IMG/VR virus record: IMGVR_UViG_3300030451_004413
Span: 1 to 34,147 of that record
Source of the DNA: a virus
Reading direction: 5' to 3' (one strand)
Length of the DNA stretch: 34,147 nucleotides
A model generated the notes under the pieces. The model worked only from the letters and a program-made list of their open reading frames with translations, did no database searches and was not told the origin of the DNA. A program made the position numbers and the translations under genes. Shown here one piece after another: positions 22,071 to 32,229 of this stretch (its first letter is position 1; each line of letters begins with the position of its first letter).

Positions 22071-23360
22071 ATGGCTGTAACACATCGATCACTCTCTGTA
22101 GCTGTCGAGAGCTCCTTTGGCTCACTCAGCAGCTCAACCGGCCTACCTGACAACAGCGCCCTCACTTATGTCTCTATACCTTGTGAGCGTGACCCTATTG
22201 TCATCGCTGGTGAGCCTGTGGCGTCTGAGCGTCTTGATGCTCGTGATGGTAATTATCTCATCCCTCCTGAGCCTGACACAGTGTTTAGTTCAGGCAGTCG
22301 AGTGAGACGGCGTACCGGTCAAGTTGTGTGTCGCGTGGACCTCACCACAGTGGGCACGTCTGCCAACAACTACACCACGAACTATCTTGGCATGTTGTTA
22401 GGTGCTGGCCTTAAAACTCGTATTCCAAGCGTAACGAGTGACACAGCCACAGTCACGAACGTCAACAGCTACACGCCAAGCGCTGGCCCTAACAATGATG
22501 ACGTGGGCACAATCCTAGGGGCAGACCTCAATGGGCGTGCGGAATACAGCGCTATCACTGACGATACAGCAAGCGGACTCGTCACTGTTTCACCTGCTTT
22601 TAGCTCAGCCTTCACAGGCTCAAAGACTGTCAGACACCTACAGACTTGGTATGTACCAGGGCGCAACGCCACAGGTACTAGAGAGCACAGTCTGAGCTTC
22701 AAGGTGGATGGCGTCAACTTCAGATCATACGCTTATGGGTGTGTGCTCGAGTCTCTCAGCATCACCCTAGACAATGGCCGTCTCATGGGTGAGTTCACCT
22801 ATCAAGCGGCGCTGATCCAAGATGAACATGCAAGCGCAGCAGGGCCAGTAGAGCCCACCTATAACGCAGGGTCACCGCCTTTCTTTAGAGGTGCTTATGT
22901 GGTGGCCTCATCAGCCTCACCCACGTCACTCACCAACGCTACCACCGGTGACACTCTAGGACGTATGACTCTAGATGCTGAAGACTTCAGCCTCACGCTC
23001 ACCAACACGCTCACACCTATGGGTCACAGTAACAGCATCTTAGCTATGAGTGACATGGAGATCAGTGACGTTGTGGTAGAGCTCACCCTGAGCCTCTCCA
23101 CTGTCAACACCACAATCAATGATGATTACTTCAACCGAGCGCTGAGACAGATCATTGTGGGGACTGGCCCTGTGGGTGATGGCCTTGGTTGCGCGCTCAT
23201 GTTACCTGCTGCGCAGCTGGCCGTTGATCCGAGCGCATTTGATGTGAGTGGTAATGATATTGTGAGGCAACAACTAACCTATAATCAGAGTAGGTTTGGT
23301 GGTGATGTGAGCGGCTCCAATGCCACTAACTCTCCATTTAGATTAGGATTAGGGATCTAA
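22071..23360 (+). CDS. Major tail (tube) protein
   Basis: A 429-residue beta-rich protein upstream of the tail chaperones, in the standard place for the tail tube subunit. Recognisable elements are an early SVAVESSFGSLSSSTGLPDN, later HSLSFKVDGVNFRSYAYGCVLESLSITLDNG, typical of long tube proteins with an inner barrel, and VVVELTLSLSTVNTTINDDYF near residue 335. No sheath gene was seen, so a siphovirus tail is favoured. AATGGC start after GGAGG. Confidence 0.7.
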   Translation: MAVTHRSLSVAVESSFGSLSSSTGLPDNSALTYVSIPCERDPIVIAGEPVASERLDARDGNYLIPPEPDTVFSSGSRVRRRTGQVVCRVDLTTVGTSANNYTTNYLGMLLGAGLKTRIPSVTSDTATVTNVNSYTPSAGPNNDDVGTILGADLNGRAEYSAITDDTASGLVTVSPAFSSAFTGSKTVRHLQTWYVPGRNATGTREHSLSFKVDGVNFRSYAYGCVLESLSITLDNGRLMGEFTYQAALIQDEHASAAGPVEPTYNAGSPPFFRGAYVVASSASPTSLTNATTGDTLGRMTLDAEDFSLTLTNTLTPMGHSNSILAMSDMEISDVVVELTLSLSTVNTTINDDYFNRALRQIIVGTGPVGDGLGCALMLPAAQLAVDPSAFDVSGNDIVRQQLTYNQSRFGGDVSGSNATNSPFRLGLGI

Positions 23361-23361
23361 T

Positions 23362-23871
23362 ATGGCGCTATCATTTCTCACATCATCAGAGCAGACCATT
23401 GAAGTGGTGGTGACCTGTGACCCTGCTGTTGAGTGCTCACCTGATCAGCGTTCAGCGTATCTAGAGACCGGTGACTTAACACACCTCACAATCACAGAAG
23501 GGGCCACGGCGTTTACACTCAAAGCTTTGTCACCCTCTGAGCGTGAACAAGCTGAGATCAGAGCAGGCGCTATGACGCGCTCAGAGCTGGGCCGTCTTCT
23601 GTGGTCACAGTCTCCAGATGATGTAGAGGAGAAAGCGCGCTGGCATCATGAGCTCTCAGATTCTGAGCGTGAGGCCATGAGTCAATATCAGCAATACTTG
23701 AGCCGCGTCTATGATGAGATGATTAGAGCTTCACTGGTGAGCATTGACAATGAACCGGCTAACCTTGATCAGCTCCAGATGATCAGACCAGAGAGTCACA
23801 GAGTACAGACGATAAGTGAGCTAGTGCTGCACATTCAGAGGATCAGTCTGATAGGTGATCAGGGAAAATGA
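23362..23871 (+). CDS. Tail assembly chaperone, upstream frame (G-like)
   Basis: A 169-residue acidic, helical protein between the tail tube and tape measure genes. It contains FTLKALSPSEREQAEIRAG and a long helical region, typical of chaperones that coat the tape measure during tail assembly. Its last codons, CAG GGA AAA TGA, contain the slippery heptamer GGGAAAA, so part of the ribosomes likely shift to the next frame and make a longer fusion product, as with lambda G and G-T. Confidence 0.75.
   Translation: MALSFLTSSEQTIEVVVTCDPAVECSPDQRSAYLETGDLTHLTITEGATAFTLKALSPSEREQAEIRAGAMTRSELGRLLWSQSPDDVEEKARWHHELSDSEREAMSQYQQYLSRVYDEMIRASLVSIDNEPANLDQLQMIRPESHRVQTISELVLHIQRISLIGDQGK
23862..23868 (+). 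promoter_or_regulatory. Programmed -1 ribosomal frameshift site
   Basis: GGGAAAA lies in the correct register (G GGA AAA) immediately before the stop codon TGA 23869-23871. A -1 slip leads straight into the open frame of the next gene. The classical lambda G/T site is GGGAAAG at the same place in the tail operon. Position, register and gene context all agree. Confidence 0.85.
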
Positions 23872-24293
23872 TGTTAGCGGCTTCTGTTTGGCTAGGATTC
23901 AACAGAGGCCGCGCATGGTCGTGTGATCAATGTCAAGCTAAACGAGGGCTTAGAGAGCTTAGGGGTAATTGTGGTGGGCCTTTCCGTGAGGGCTTACCAC
24001 TTGCTCAGCGTGATGAGCGTGGTCTCTATGTGCCAGGCTATCGAGTAGCACCAGACTCTGGTGAAGAGTTCAGTGATATGCTCGTTAGGTCTTGCCCTGT
24101 CGCCGGTGCCAATAGACTTGCAAGCATCATCTCAGCATATCAGCGCCACAGGTCAGGGCTCTACCCTATTCACACCTCACACCCATCTCCATCATGTGCT
24201 CTAGTTGAAGCTGTTGACGTATTACATTATCATACAGAAGCGGCTAACAATCGAGCGCATAAGCGAGCAATAGAGGAAGCGCGTCATGGTTAA
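23868..24293 (+). CDS. Tail assembly chaperone, downstream frame (T-like)
   Basis: A 141-residue frame, -1 relative to the upstream chaperone. It is expected to be made mainly as the C-terminal part of a frameshift fusion, although ATG ATG at 23868 could also initiate. It holds a Cys cluster (SCDQCQAKRGLRELRGNCGGPF ... VRSCPVAG), which may bind zinc. In lambda, the G-T fusion joins the tape measure to tube subunits. The tape measure gene overlaps by 8 bases. Confidence 0.75.
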   Translation: MMLAASVWLGFNRGRAWSCDQCQAKRGLRELRGNCGGPFREGLPLAQRDERGLYVPGYRVAPDSGEEFSDMLVRSCPVAGANRLASIISAYQRHRSGLYPIHTSHPSPSCALVEAVDVLHYHTEAANNRAHKRAIEEARHG

Positions 24294-26211
24294 CAGTGTT
24301 GATATTGAGGTACAGCTGACAGGAGCTGAAGAGGCTAAGCGCGGCCTCAAGGGTATAGGTGAGACCGCTGGTGATATGGCTGGTCACTTTGAGAAGTTCA
24401 ATGAGCATTTAGGTGAGGGTCTTGGCGAGGTCGTCGGGAATGTTGAGGAGCTCGGAGGGTCATTCAAAGAGTTAGGCTCAACAATCAAGAGCGCGAGCAA
24501 AGGCGGCGGCGCTTCTCTCATGGCGCTTATTCCAGCGCTTGGCGGTGTTGTCGCTGCTGGCTTTGCAGTATTTGAAACATTCCAGATGATTATTGGCACG
24601 ACTCAAGACATGGAAAATAGAGAGGAGGCGATGGGCGCGGCCTCTGCTGATCTTCAGAGCAAGCTTGAAGCACTGGCTGAAAAGGGGGTCACGCCCACTG
24701 GTAAGGCTCTTGAAAAGTTTACGGTACAAACACTTAAGAGTCAGTTTGCTAAGGAGCTTTTAGAAAAAGAATATGAAAAGCTACTACCTGTCATGCAGGA
24801 ATATAGAGAGGCGCTTGATGCTGAGGATGAGCGGCGAAAAAATCTACTGAGGGGCGGCGCTGTCTATTTAGACGCGCTTAGTAGTGAAAAAGAAGTTATC
24901 AATGAAATAGCTGAAGCTCGTGAAAATCTGAATAGAGCCATAGCGGGATATACAAAAAAACAAACAGAGGTAATGAAAGGCATCGCTGAGGCCACAAAAG
25001 GCGAGAAGCATCTAGAGGACCAAAGCGCAGAGTCAACCCTAGCAAGGATAAACCAACTCAAAACAGAAGTCAGAGCGCTTGAACTAAGAGAGTTAAAAGT
25101 ATATGGGATGACAGAGGCTTATAAAGCTGAGGAAGAAGCAAGGCTCAAGGGTGACGCGGAGCTATTAGATAGAAAGATAAAACAAAATGAGGAAGACGAA
25201 GAGTTTTTAAAAACTACTGAGAAAAGACTGCAAGCACGTCGAGCGGAGATAGATCTAGAGCGCTTGATTAATGATGAGATCGAAGCGGTATCACATGCAA
25301 GCATCCAAGCAGAAGAGGCAGCGGCTAAAGCTAGACAAGCAGTCAGGCGAGCGGAGCATCTAAAGAGGCTAGCCAGAGAACGACAGACACAGAATGAACT
25401 CTTCGCTATTCGTTCACTCGAGATTCAACACTTAAAGGTCACAGGTGCCTCAGCGCTTGAATTGTTAGACGCTCAGCATCAGCTTGAACTTGATAAAGCT
25501 GGCAAAAATGCAAATCTAAGACTGATGGCTGAAATGAGGTATGAAATAGCCTTAACTCAGCTCAAAAAGGACGAAGAGCAGAAGAGACTTGAACAAGAAG
25601 CAGAAGTAGAAGCGAAACGCCAAGCGGAAAGAGACAAGCGACAGGCTGAAATCTTAAGTCAGATAGATGAGCGCGCCCAAAGAGAGAGAGAATATGTTGA
25701 GGTTGCTGGTGAGATCGCTGATTCATTTGGCGGTGCATTTGCAGAAGCGGCGCTTGGTGCGGCTGTCATGGGTGAGAGTTTTAGTGAGAGCATAGGGCGC
25801 ATTCTCCAAGGCTTAGGTAGGCAGTCGGCAGTCGAGGCGCTGATAGAGACGGCCAAAGGCTTTGCATCACTGGCGATACTTGACGCGGCTGGCGCGGCTA
25901 CTCACTTCAAATCAGCGGCATTATTCACAGCGGGAGCTGTGGCGGCTGGTGCGGCTGGTACTGCATTGGCAGGCGGCGGTGGAGGCGGTGGAGGCGGTGG
26001 AGGTGCATCACCAAGCGGAGCTCCACAGACAGCGCCCACACCACAGAGAGAAACAGCGCAAGAAACCTCGACCGTCTTTAATATCAATTTTGGGGGCAGT
26101 GTCATCTATGACACCAAGCAAGCAGCAGAGCGCGCAATGGTCGACAGGCTAGTGGGTGTCATGAATCAGCGTAACAGAGGGTCAAGACGGCTCAACTTAG
26201 GGAGTGTATAA
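24286..26211 (+). CDS. Tape measure protein
   Basis: A 641-residue protein following the chaperones. Residues 20-75 are helical, 78-104 hydrophobic (LMALIPALGGVVAAGFAVFETFQMI), about 110-470 a long coiled coil rich in Glu, Lys and Ala, followed by hydrophobic Ala/Gly segments (AEAALGAAVMGESFSESIGRI, AALFTAGAVAAGAAGTALA), an 11-glycine run and a short C-terminus. It sets tail length and probably enters the membrane at infection. At about 0.15 nm per residue the tail would be near 95 nm. A middle segment (about 24850-25260) is rather AT-rich. Confidence 0.85.
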   Translation: MVNSVDIEVQLTGAEEAKRGLKGIGETAGDMAGHFEKFNEHLGEGLGEVVGNVEELGGSFKELGSTIKSASKGGGASLMALIPALGGVVAAGFAVFETFQMIIGTTQDMENREEAMGAASADLQSKLEALAEKGVTPTGKALEKFTVQTLKSQFAKELLEKEYEKLLPVMQEYREALDAEDERRKNLLRGGAVYLDALSSEKEVINEIAEARENLNRAIAGYTKKQTEVMKGIAEATKGEKHLEDQSAESTLARINQLKTEVRALELRELKVYGMTEAYKAEEEARLKGDAELLDRKIKQNEEDEEFLKTTEKRLQARRAEIDLERLINDEIEAVSHASIQAEEAAAKARQAVRRAEHLKRLARERQTQNELFAIRSLEIQHLKVTGASALELLDAQHQLELDKAGKNANLRLMAEMRYEIALTQLKKDEEQKRLEQEAEVEAKRQAERDKRQAEILSQIDERAQREREYVEVAGEIADSFGGAFAEAALGAAVMGESFSESIGRILQGLGRQSAVEALIETAKGFASLAILDAAGAATHFKSAALFTAGAVAAGAAGTALAGGGGGGGGGGGASPSGAPQTAPTPQRETAQETSTVFNINFGGSVIYDTKQAAERAMVDRLVGVMNQRNRGSRRLNLGSV

Positions 26212-26212
26212 G

Positions 26213-27421
26213 ATGCCTTTAAACAATCCCGCTCCTAATTTCGCGTTACTCACAGCTTATGATCTTAGAGACTTCAGCGCTGAGCAGATCTTCACGCGCT
26301 CAGGTGGCGCGGCTGTGTCTATGCCTACTTTCACCACAGGTCAGGGTGTGTATGAAGACGCTCTCTTCTTTCTGAATGGTCGATCATCTGACACACAGAT
26401 TAGCGCGGCTGGTCAGATGAACACTGTTAAAACATTTGGTGCATCATGGGCGGTGACCATAGATGAGAATGATAGAGTCAAGATCTCTTCTAACGTAGAC
26501 TTTGAAATCACTAAGTTAGGAAGCAATGACGCGCTAGGCATTGGCTCAGCCACCATTAACGCAACTCAAGTAGGATCTGACTATGTGGTCACAGCCCCTC
26601 TTGATTGGACTAGAGGATCAATCAACCTAGGTGATGTGAGCTATAAGCTTGATGAAGTGGGGGGGTCTAACACGTTTAATTTTCCCGCTCTTAATGTACA
26701 TATTCAGGATGTGACTGTGTTCATACGAGATCAAGCTACAGTGAGTGATGCTGATGTGTTTGGCCTTGACTCTCTAGAGAAGTTAGACCAGACAGCACAG
26801 ACTAATGATGCTATCTCATGGTTTATTAATGATGATGGTTTCGTTGTATGTTCATATCTCACGTCTACAGGTCACATCTCATGGACAAACACAACCATAA
26901 GAGATCTTCTCGGGTTCAGTGGCAACGAGACACCTACGACCTATGCAACTGTCTACTCTCTCTTAACATCAACTTTCAAAGCGTCTGGGGTGTTAATCCC
27001 ATCTCGTCCACTGCAAAACCATCACCTCAGAGTCTCCAACCTCAGCCAGAGCAGACGCAAAATCGGCGGGGGCTATGTCAGTAATTATATAGGCACATAC
27101 ACCACAAGCGCTCTTCAGTTTGATCTTGATGCCTTGCTAGATATCTCTGATGATTATAGACACTTCACAGATAGGTGGTTACCACTGTGCTCATCTGGTG
27201 AGCGCGTGAACCTCTATCAAAGCTGGGGAGACTCTAGACGTGCTTTAGTCTCTGCTGAGGTGCTAGGAGCTCAAGCGGCTTTTGACACACTCTTCACTTC
27301 AGAGAGCAACGGCCTTTATGGTCGCGTCAGAGGTTCACTCATCACAAGTGACTTTGACCTGAGCTATCCTGGGAGACTGAGGCGGCGCGTGCCTGTGGCT
27401 ATGGAGATTGAGCATTTATGA
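26213..27421 (+). CDS. Tail protein, distal tail region
   Basis: I take ATG 26213, 8 bases after GGGAG, rather than GTG 26204. The 402-residue product is beta-rich, with no membrane span, and follows the tape measure directly, where distal tail proteins lie. Segments such as DRVKISSNVDFEITKLG, TAPLDWTRGSINLGDVSYKL and DVTVFIRDQATVSD suggest repeated beta domains, perhaps carbohydrate- or hub-binding. I do not recognise a named family. It ends in an ATGA overlap with the next gene. Confidence 0.6.
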   Translation: MPLNNPAPNFALLTAYDLRDFSAEQIFTRSGGAAVSMPTFTTGQGVYEDALFFLNGRSSDTQISAAGQMNTVKTFGASWAVTIDENDRVKISSNVDFEITKLGSNDALGIGSATINATQVGSDYVVTAPLDWTRGSINLGDVSYKLDEVGGSNTFNFPALNVHIQDVTVFIRDQATVSDADVFGLDSLEKLDQTAQTNDAISWFINDDGFVVCSYLTSTGHISWTNTTIRDLLGFSGNETPTTYATVYSLLTSTFKASGVLIPSRPLQNHHLRVSNLSQSRRKIGGGYVSNYIGTYTTSALQFDLDALLDISDDYRHFTDRWLPLCSSGERVNLYQSWGDSRRALVSAEVLGAQAAFDTLFTSESNGLYGRVRGSLITSDFDLSYPGRLRRRVPVAMEIEHL

Positions 27422-28512
27422 GCAACTCATTTACATCACCACCTTTGCTCACTGATGCATCTAGGGTGACAGCCTCACAGACCATCAGGACCACAGAGTT
27501 CACGCGGCTTGCAGACTCCAGCAACTATGCTTTTGCTGTGGGTGGCACGTCTAATCTACTCTCTCAGACGTGGGATGACTCGACATTTAGACAAAACTCT
27601 ACAACTTTTGTAGAGATGTGCCAGTGGTACATACCCCAGATCAGCGAAGAGCACGCAACGCTCAACATCATCCTTAATGGGTTCTGTGCTGTCGCAGGGG
27701 CTCAGGTTAGGTTCACATATACACTAGCCTCTAACAGCTACACCACCACGCTCACCATCACAGACACATCAAGATATAGTGGCGGCTTTGTGAGTGGAGC
27801 TATCAACATCACGGCTCAAAATGCGGTATTTGCTGGTGTACTGAGCATGGAAGTGAAAGCGCCCACCGGCGGTGAGGTCGAGATTCTAGGCGTGATGGCT
27901 AACTGGTCACCACTCACCTCACCTCTCAGCACAGGTCAGCTCAGATCTATTGGGAGCCTATACACTCCCCAAGGTCAAAATCGTCTAGGCGCTGACCTAC
28001 CTCTGAGCGCTAGAACTGGCGTGGAGATGATCAACAATATCTCAATGCTCAGGCGGCGTCCTAGAGTGTTGTTTAACTGGAGCGGCGTTGAAGGCGTGAG
28101 CTCATCAGAGGCTATCAGTGTGGCTGGTGCAGCTCCACGAACAATCGCCACAGGTGACCTTGAGTCTATGTATTCAGAAGCGGCGATCTTCCCCGGCATG
28201 AGAGATGATTCAACGCTCGACATCTCAGCCTATGTGCGCGTAATTCAGAATGGGGGCACATACTCAGACTTGTCTCTTGACCTGCTAGGACAACAGATCA
28301 CGATGAACAGCACAGGCTGGACTAGTCACACTCTACAGCTGAGAATTGATGAGCTACCTAGGTCTGATGACTTTGGTCTAAGTGTATATCGGGTGGGCCT
28401 TGATAACACTGCCCACAACCACAGCAAGCTGAGAATCTATGGTAATGAGATTGACGGCACTAGTGGCACGTTCAAACCTTATGTAGCTGGCCTCACAATC
28501 ATAGGAGTGTAA
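27418..28512 (+). CDS. Tail protein, beta-rich, unknown family
   Basis: A 364-residue protein with mixed Ser/Thr-rich strands: TTFVEMCQWYIPQISEEHATLNIILNG, FTYTLASNSYTTTLTITD, LDISAYVRVIQNGGTYSDLSLDLLG. This could be two beta-sandwich domains. It lies between two other tail-tip genes and overlaps the previous one by 4 bases. No catalytic motif is seen. Probably part of the baseplate or tail tip. Confidence 0.55.
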   Translation: MSNSFTSPPLLTDASRVTASQTIRTTEFTRLADSSNYAFAVGGTSNLLSQTWDDSTFRQNSTTFVEMCQWYIPQISEEHATLNIILNGFCAVAGAQVRFTYTLASNSYTTTLTITDTSRYSGGFVSGAINITAQNAVFAGVLSMEVKAPTGGEVEILGVMANWSPLTSPLSTGQLRSIGSLYTPQGQNRLGADLPLSARTGVEMINNISMLRRRPRVLFNWSGVEGVSSSEAISVAGAAPRTIATGDLESMYSEAAIFPGMRDDSTLDISAYVRVIQNGGTYSDLSLDLLGQQITMNSTGWTSHTLQLRIDELPRSDDFGLSVYRVGLDNTAHNHSKLRIYGNEIDGTSGTFKPYVAGLTIIGV

Positions 28513-28515
28513 GAG

Positions 28516-29157
28516 ATGCTTATACCTTCAGCATTTGTGAAGCTACCCAGCGTAGATGGCTGTCATAATGGTCAAGTGGTCATGGGTGGCACTGTCTCAC
28601 AATTCGCCAATGGTCTTGCTCAGCTCACTCACTGCAAGTTTTTAGGCGAGGCACATTATCAAATTAGTCACAGCACTTTTGATGCTGGGTTACAGCCCAC
28701 AAGAGGCACAGGTTCACGACTGACAAGCTCAGGAGTAGTGAGGTCAGTATACAAGGGTTATGAGTACAACTTTTTATATCAGTCAACGCCACTCTCTGAG
28801 CGTCTGGCGATATTGATCAGTTATTCAGCGCTACAGGACGCCTCACAGCCAGACATAACATATGAGCTCAGAGACACCTCGAGCAACAGCTTTACAGGCA
28901 CAGTCTTAGATCATGGTGTAAAGCTCATTGATCTGAGCGCCAATAATGAGCAGACGAGCGCCATAGATGAGTTCATCTTCTCAGGAGCTCAGCTTATCGA
29001 TGCACCTACCAACACCTCACCGGTCACTGTGTCGAGGCCGCTTTATGTGCCCTCAGCTAACAGAGGTCAACTCTTGAACATTAAGGTGACTGTAAACAAT
29101 GTGGCCATGACTGGTCTACATATCTATGATGTTTATGAAGTTGAGGTGACACCATGA
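28516..29157 (+). CDS. Tail protein, small beta-rich, unknown family
   Basis: A 213-residue protein lying 3 bases after the previous stop. It has two Cys near the N-terminus (DGCHNG, LTHCKF) and a beta-rich body (VYKGYEYNFLYQSTPLSERLAILISYSAL, LNIKVTVNNVAMTGLHIYDVYEVEVTP). No family recognised. It ends in a 4-base overlap with the large tail-hub gene, supporting co-assembly. Confidence 0.55.
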   Translation: MLIPSAFVKLPSVDGCHNGQVVMGGTVSQFANGLAQLTHCKFLGEAHYQISHSTFDAGLQPTRGTGSRLTSSGVVRSVYKGYEYNFLYQSTPLSERLAILISYSALQDASQPDITYELRDTSSNSFTGTVLDHGVKLIDLSANNEQTSAIDEFIFSGAQLIDAPTNTSPVTVSRPLYVPSANRGQLLNIKVTVNNVAMTGLHIYDVYEVEVTP

Positions 29158-32100
29158 TAAACAGCGATCAAGGGCGGCGCGTATTCGCGCTTGAGGTTGG
29201 CGGCCTCCTGTATCGTTATCACTCGGGCGGTGGGGTGACTGGTTTAAGCACCACTATTGCACCAACAATCAACTATCAGGACATTGAGGCAATTGTAGAA
29301 GTAAGCTCTGTGAGCTCCTCGCTTGATATTGCTGGGGGCGTGGGTCAATACAGCGCTACCACGGTGACCCTCTCAGTAGATAGACGACGGGGGGGAGCTG
29401 GTGACCCTGGAATTGTCTTTGGTAGATGTGGTCAAAGATCAGCAAGCACTAGAGCACAGTTGACGGCATCGATGAGCAGAGCGGCGTCAACTGTGCAGAT
29501 CAATCAAGACCTCTCATCACTATCATACCCTCGACTCTTACATATTGGAGCGGAGACCGTTAAAGCGCTGAGCGCGACAAGTACAAGCGTAAATGTCTTA
29601 GCAGGTCGAGCGGTAGGAAATACACCTAGACAGACACACAGTGTATTGCTTGAAGGTTCAACTGTGCCAGAGTTGACCACTGAGATCACCACATTCAGAG
29701 GTAGACGAGCAAAGCTCTACGCAGCTCATCAATATCCTGATGGCGGCTTGTCTTCTTGGCTTGAAGTGGTCAACGGCTTTATCGAGAGCTCACCCATCAT
29801 CGAAGAACAGGATAAGGTCAGTTTAAGCATTGTTCCACTCACAGCGCTGATAGATACACAACTTGGTGATAAGGGCATAGGCCAGTGTTCTCTGCTTGAT
29901 GGGTTTCACTACTATGGGGTCAACGGTAATAACCTTGAATATGCTCTTTGTTGGCATAAGCTTTTAGGCATTTACAGGATAGATCAGACTTCAACCATCA
30001 CAGCGAGCACTTTATCACTCTTAAAGAACGGTCAATCATGGCTCACTACAGACTTTAGTCTTACGCTGCCAAATGGATCAGCAGACAATAACGCCATAAG
30101 ACAGCCTCACCCTAGATACCCTCTACTAGTGGCGGCGCTAGATCCTCGACCTAAAGCGGCTTACCCCACGGCGCTCACAGAGACAACTAACGCCGGTGGT
30201 GACACAATATACACACTCACGCTAGGCTCACAGACTGAGAGCTACACCACAGCAGAGCTTCAAGACTTAGAGCGGCTTGAGGTGCATTATGCTACATCAC
30301 GCATAACAGAGCTTAAACATCATCAGTTAGGGCTTGATGAGGTGAAGCGCTGGCCAGATGTGGTTAATGATACGCTTGTAGCCAGTGGACCTACGAACAC
30401 AACGGGCTTTGACGGTGGTTGGGCTCGATGGGTTCTTAATGGAGAGACTGAGCTAGTAGTGAGGAAAAATACTAACAGCCAAGTCCAGGTCGAGCTTCTT
30501 TTATGGAGTGATCTCAGTACATTTAGGAGAGAGTCACGTCGTCAAGGCTTCGGTGATTATCGAAATATTCTTTACTGGGAGGATGCAAATACAGCGTTAC
30601 TTGCTCTACATAATCACTCGAGATGCTGGTATCCCATTGACCTATCAGACAGCCCTGCAGACTTTGTACAAGATTGGCGAGTAAGGCATGAAAGCGGAGT
30701 ATTTAGACGATTCAGGGTACAACCACCGGCGCTCAGCACTACAGAGAGCATCCAAGGTGTAGCCTCTTCATACTATCAACTTTTTGAAGATCGCTTTCTA
30801 GTCGAGTCTAGTCTAGGTCTGCCCAGCTCTCTAGGCTCAGCGCGCTTTGACATTGTGGTCAGGTTTACAGATCGCAAGACTAATGAGCAACGTGATCAGA
30901 TCTATGTAGCCACTCATGAGACTACAGCGACTTTTGACGGTGCTGACGTGGGCGTATTTGTACACCTCGACCCTGCTCAAGACTTCTCTCAGTGTGTCAG
31001 CTTTGGCAACTGGAAAGGCTTTGAGCGCGTCAACATATTTCGAGCGTCACGCATCAACGGAGACCGCCCAGGTGTGGCGCTCCTCAAGCTGTTAGAAAGT
31101 GGAGGTGGTGAACAGCTTAACGGCACTTATGATGTATTTACACTTGGTCTCAATATCGACTCATCACACATCGATGAGACTAGCTTCTTAAGTGTGGATA
31201 GTACCAGCCTCATCACTGTTGACACATTCATAAGCGGCGATGATGGAGACCTGAGAGACCTAGTTGAGAGTATTCTTAAGCTACTCAGCGCTGCTATTGT
31301 CATGAAGCGTGACCCATCAACAGGGTCAAACAAAATCACCCTTGTCAGTATCGGCAATGATCGAAGCGCTAACACAGACCTCACAATCTCAGCCGGTGAT
31401 TGGCTGGCAGATCCACCCCCATATTGGGGAGTGTATGAAGACATAGTGACTCAGATAGAGTATGAGTATGACTATGACGCCATCCAAGATAAGTATATGT
31501 CGAGCGTGCTCTTTAATAATCAGGAGGCCATCACGCGCTATGGGGGGGAGCGCTCAAAGATCACACTAACACTCCCAGGTCTATCAAGTGATGACTTTGG
31601 CCGTGGAGCTGGTGACCGATTCGCTGAGTTTTTGCCTACCTCTTCACGGATCTTCAATCTTCTCTCTAACCCTCTCAGGGTCTGGCGTGGGGAGATAGGT
31701 ACAGGTCAAAGCATTTATCTTGATGTTGGTAGCTACGTGAAAGTGACCTCACCTCACCTCAAGGGTTACTCTGATGCATATGGTGTGGTGGATGGTGTGG
31801 GTATGGTGCGCGCTATTCGTCAAGAGCTCATGAGTGAGGGCTGTGAGGTCGAGATCATTGTGACTGGTCTCTCTCCTGTCGCGTGGAACGCTACCGCAAA
31901 AGTCACGAGCATCACCACTACATCAGTCACAGTCTCAGAGGATGACTTCTCGAGCTCCACAGTAGATGATGTGAGCTTCTTTCAGGTGGGTGATGTGGTT
32001 GATTATGTGCCCCTAGGCGATCATGACAACGCGATCACAGGGCTCACCATCCAGAGCATCAGCACCAACACTATTACATTCACAGCGGCGCACGGCATAT

Positions 32101-32228
32101 CGTCCCTCAACGGTACGCTCGAGCCCACTACCTATGCTAACGCCTCAGCGCTCCACCAAGCTGACGGATATTTAGCTAACGTCTCAGACGCGATAAACAC
32201 AACGGTGGATGCACAGGAGTTCAGTTAA
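29154..32228 (+). CDS. Large tail-tip / hub protein
   Basis: At 1024 residues this is the largest product in the window. It is encoded last in the tail block, where tail-hub or tail-associated receptor-binding proteins sit. The N-terminus (RRVFALEVGGLLYRYHSGGG) and RAKLYAAHQYPDGGLSSWLEVVNGFIESS around residue 195 resemble hub-type proteins that assemble around the tape measure. A region near 700-720 (GDDGDLRDLVESILKLLSAAIVMKRD) is helical, the rest beta-rich. No lysozyme or peptidase motif is evident. It likely forms the tail tip that the fibre binds to. Confidence 0.65.
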   Translation: MINSDQGRRVFALEVGGLLYRYHSGGGVTGLSTTIAPTINYQDIEAIVEVSSVSSSLDIAGGVGQYSATTVTLSVDRRRGGAGDPGIVFGRCGQRSASTRAQLTASMSRAASTVQINQDLSSLSYPRLLHIGAETVKALSATSTSVNVLAGRAVGNTPRQTHSVLLEGSTVPELTTEITTFRGRRAKLYAAHQYPDGGLSSWLEVVNGFIESSPIIEEQDKVSLSIVPLTALIDTQLGDKGIGQCSLLDGFHYYGVNGNNLEYALCWHKLLGIYRIDQTSTITASTLSLLKNGQSWLTTDFSLTLPNGSADNNAIRQPHPRYPLLVAALDPRPKAAYPTALTETTNAGGDTIYTLTLGSQTESYTTAELQDLERLEVHYATSRITELKHHQLGLDEVKRWPDVVNDTLVASGPTNTTGFDGGWARWVLNGETELVVRKNTNSQVQVELLLWSDLSTFRRESRRQGFGDYRNILYWEDANTALLALHNHSRCWYPIDLSDSPADFVQDWRVRHESGVFRRFRVQPPALSTTESIQGVASSYYQLFEDRFLVESSLGLPSSLGSARFDIVVRFTDRKTNEQRDQIYVATHETTATFDGADVGVFVHLDPAQDFSQCVSFGNWKGFERVNIFRASRINGDRPGVALLKLLESGGGEQLNGTYDVFTLGLNIDSSHIDETSFLSVDSTSLITVDTFISGDDGDLRDLVESILKLLSAAIVMKRDPSTGSNKITLVSIGNDRSANTDLTISAGDWLADPPPYWGVYEDIVTQIEYEYDYDAIQDKYMSSVLFNNQEAITRYGGERSKITLTLPGLSSDDFGRGAGDRFAEFLPTSSRIFNLLSNPLRVWRGEIGTGQSIYLDVGSYVKVTSPHLKGYSDAYGVVDGVGMVRAIRQELMSEGCEVEIIVTGLSPVAWNATAKVTSITTTSVTVSEDDFSSSTVDDVSFFQVGDVVDYVPLGDHDNAITGLTIQSISTNTITFTAAHGISSLNGTLEPTTYANASALHQADGYLANVSDAINTTVDAQEFS

Positions 32229-32229
32229 T

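Noticed and set aside
22071-23360. Contractile tail sheath
   Set aside because: No sheath-type motif, no second tube gene and no baseplate wedge set were seen; a single tube protein and lambda-like chaperones favour a siphovirus.
25980-26005. Microsatellite in the tape measure gene as phase-variable switch
   Set aside because: The Gly run uses mixed GGC, GGT and GGA codons rather than a pure short repeat, so slippage is not specially likely.
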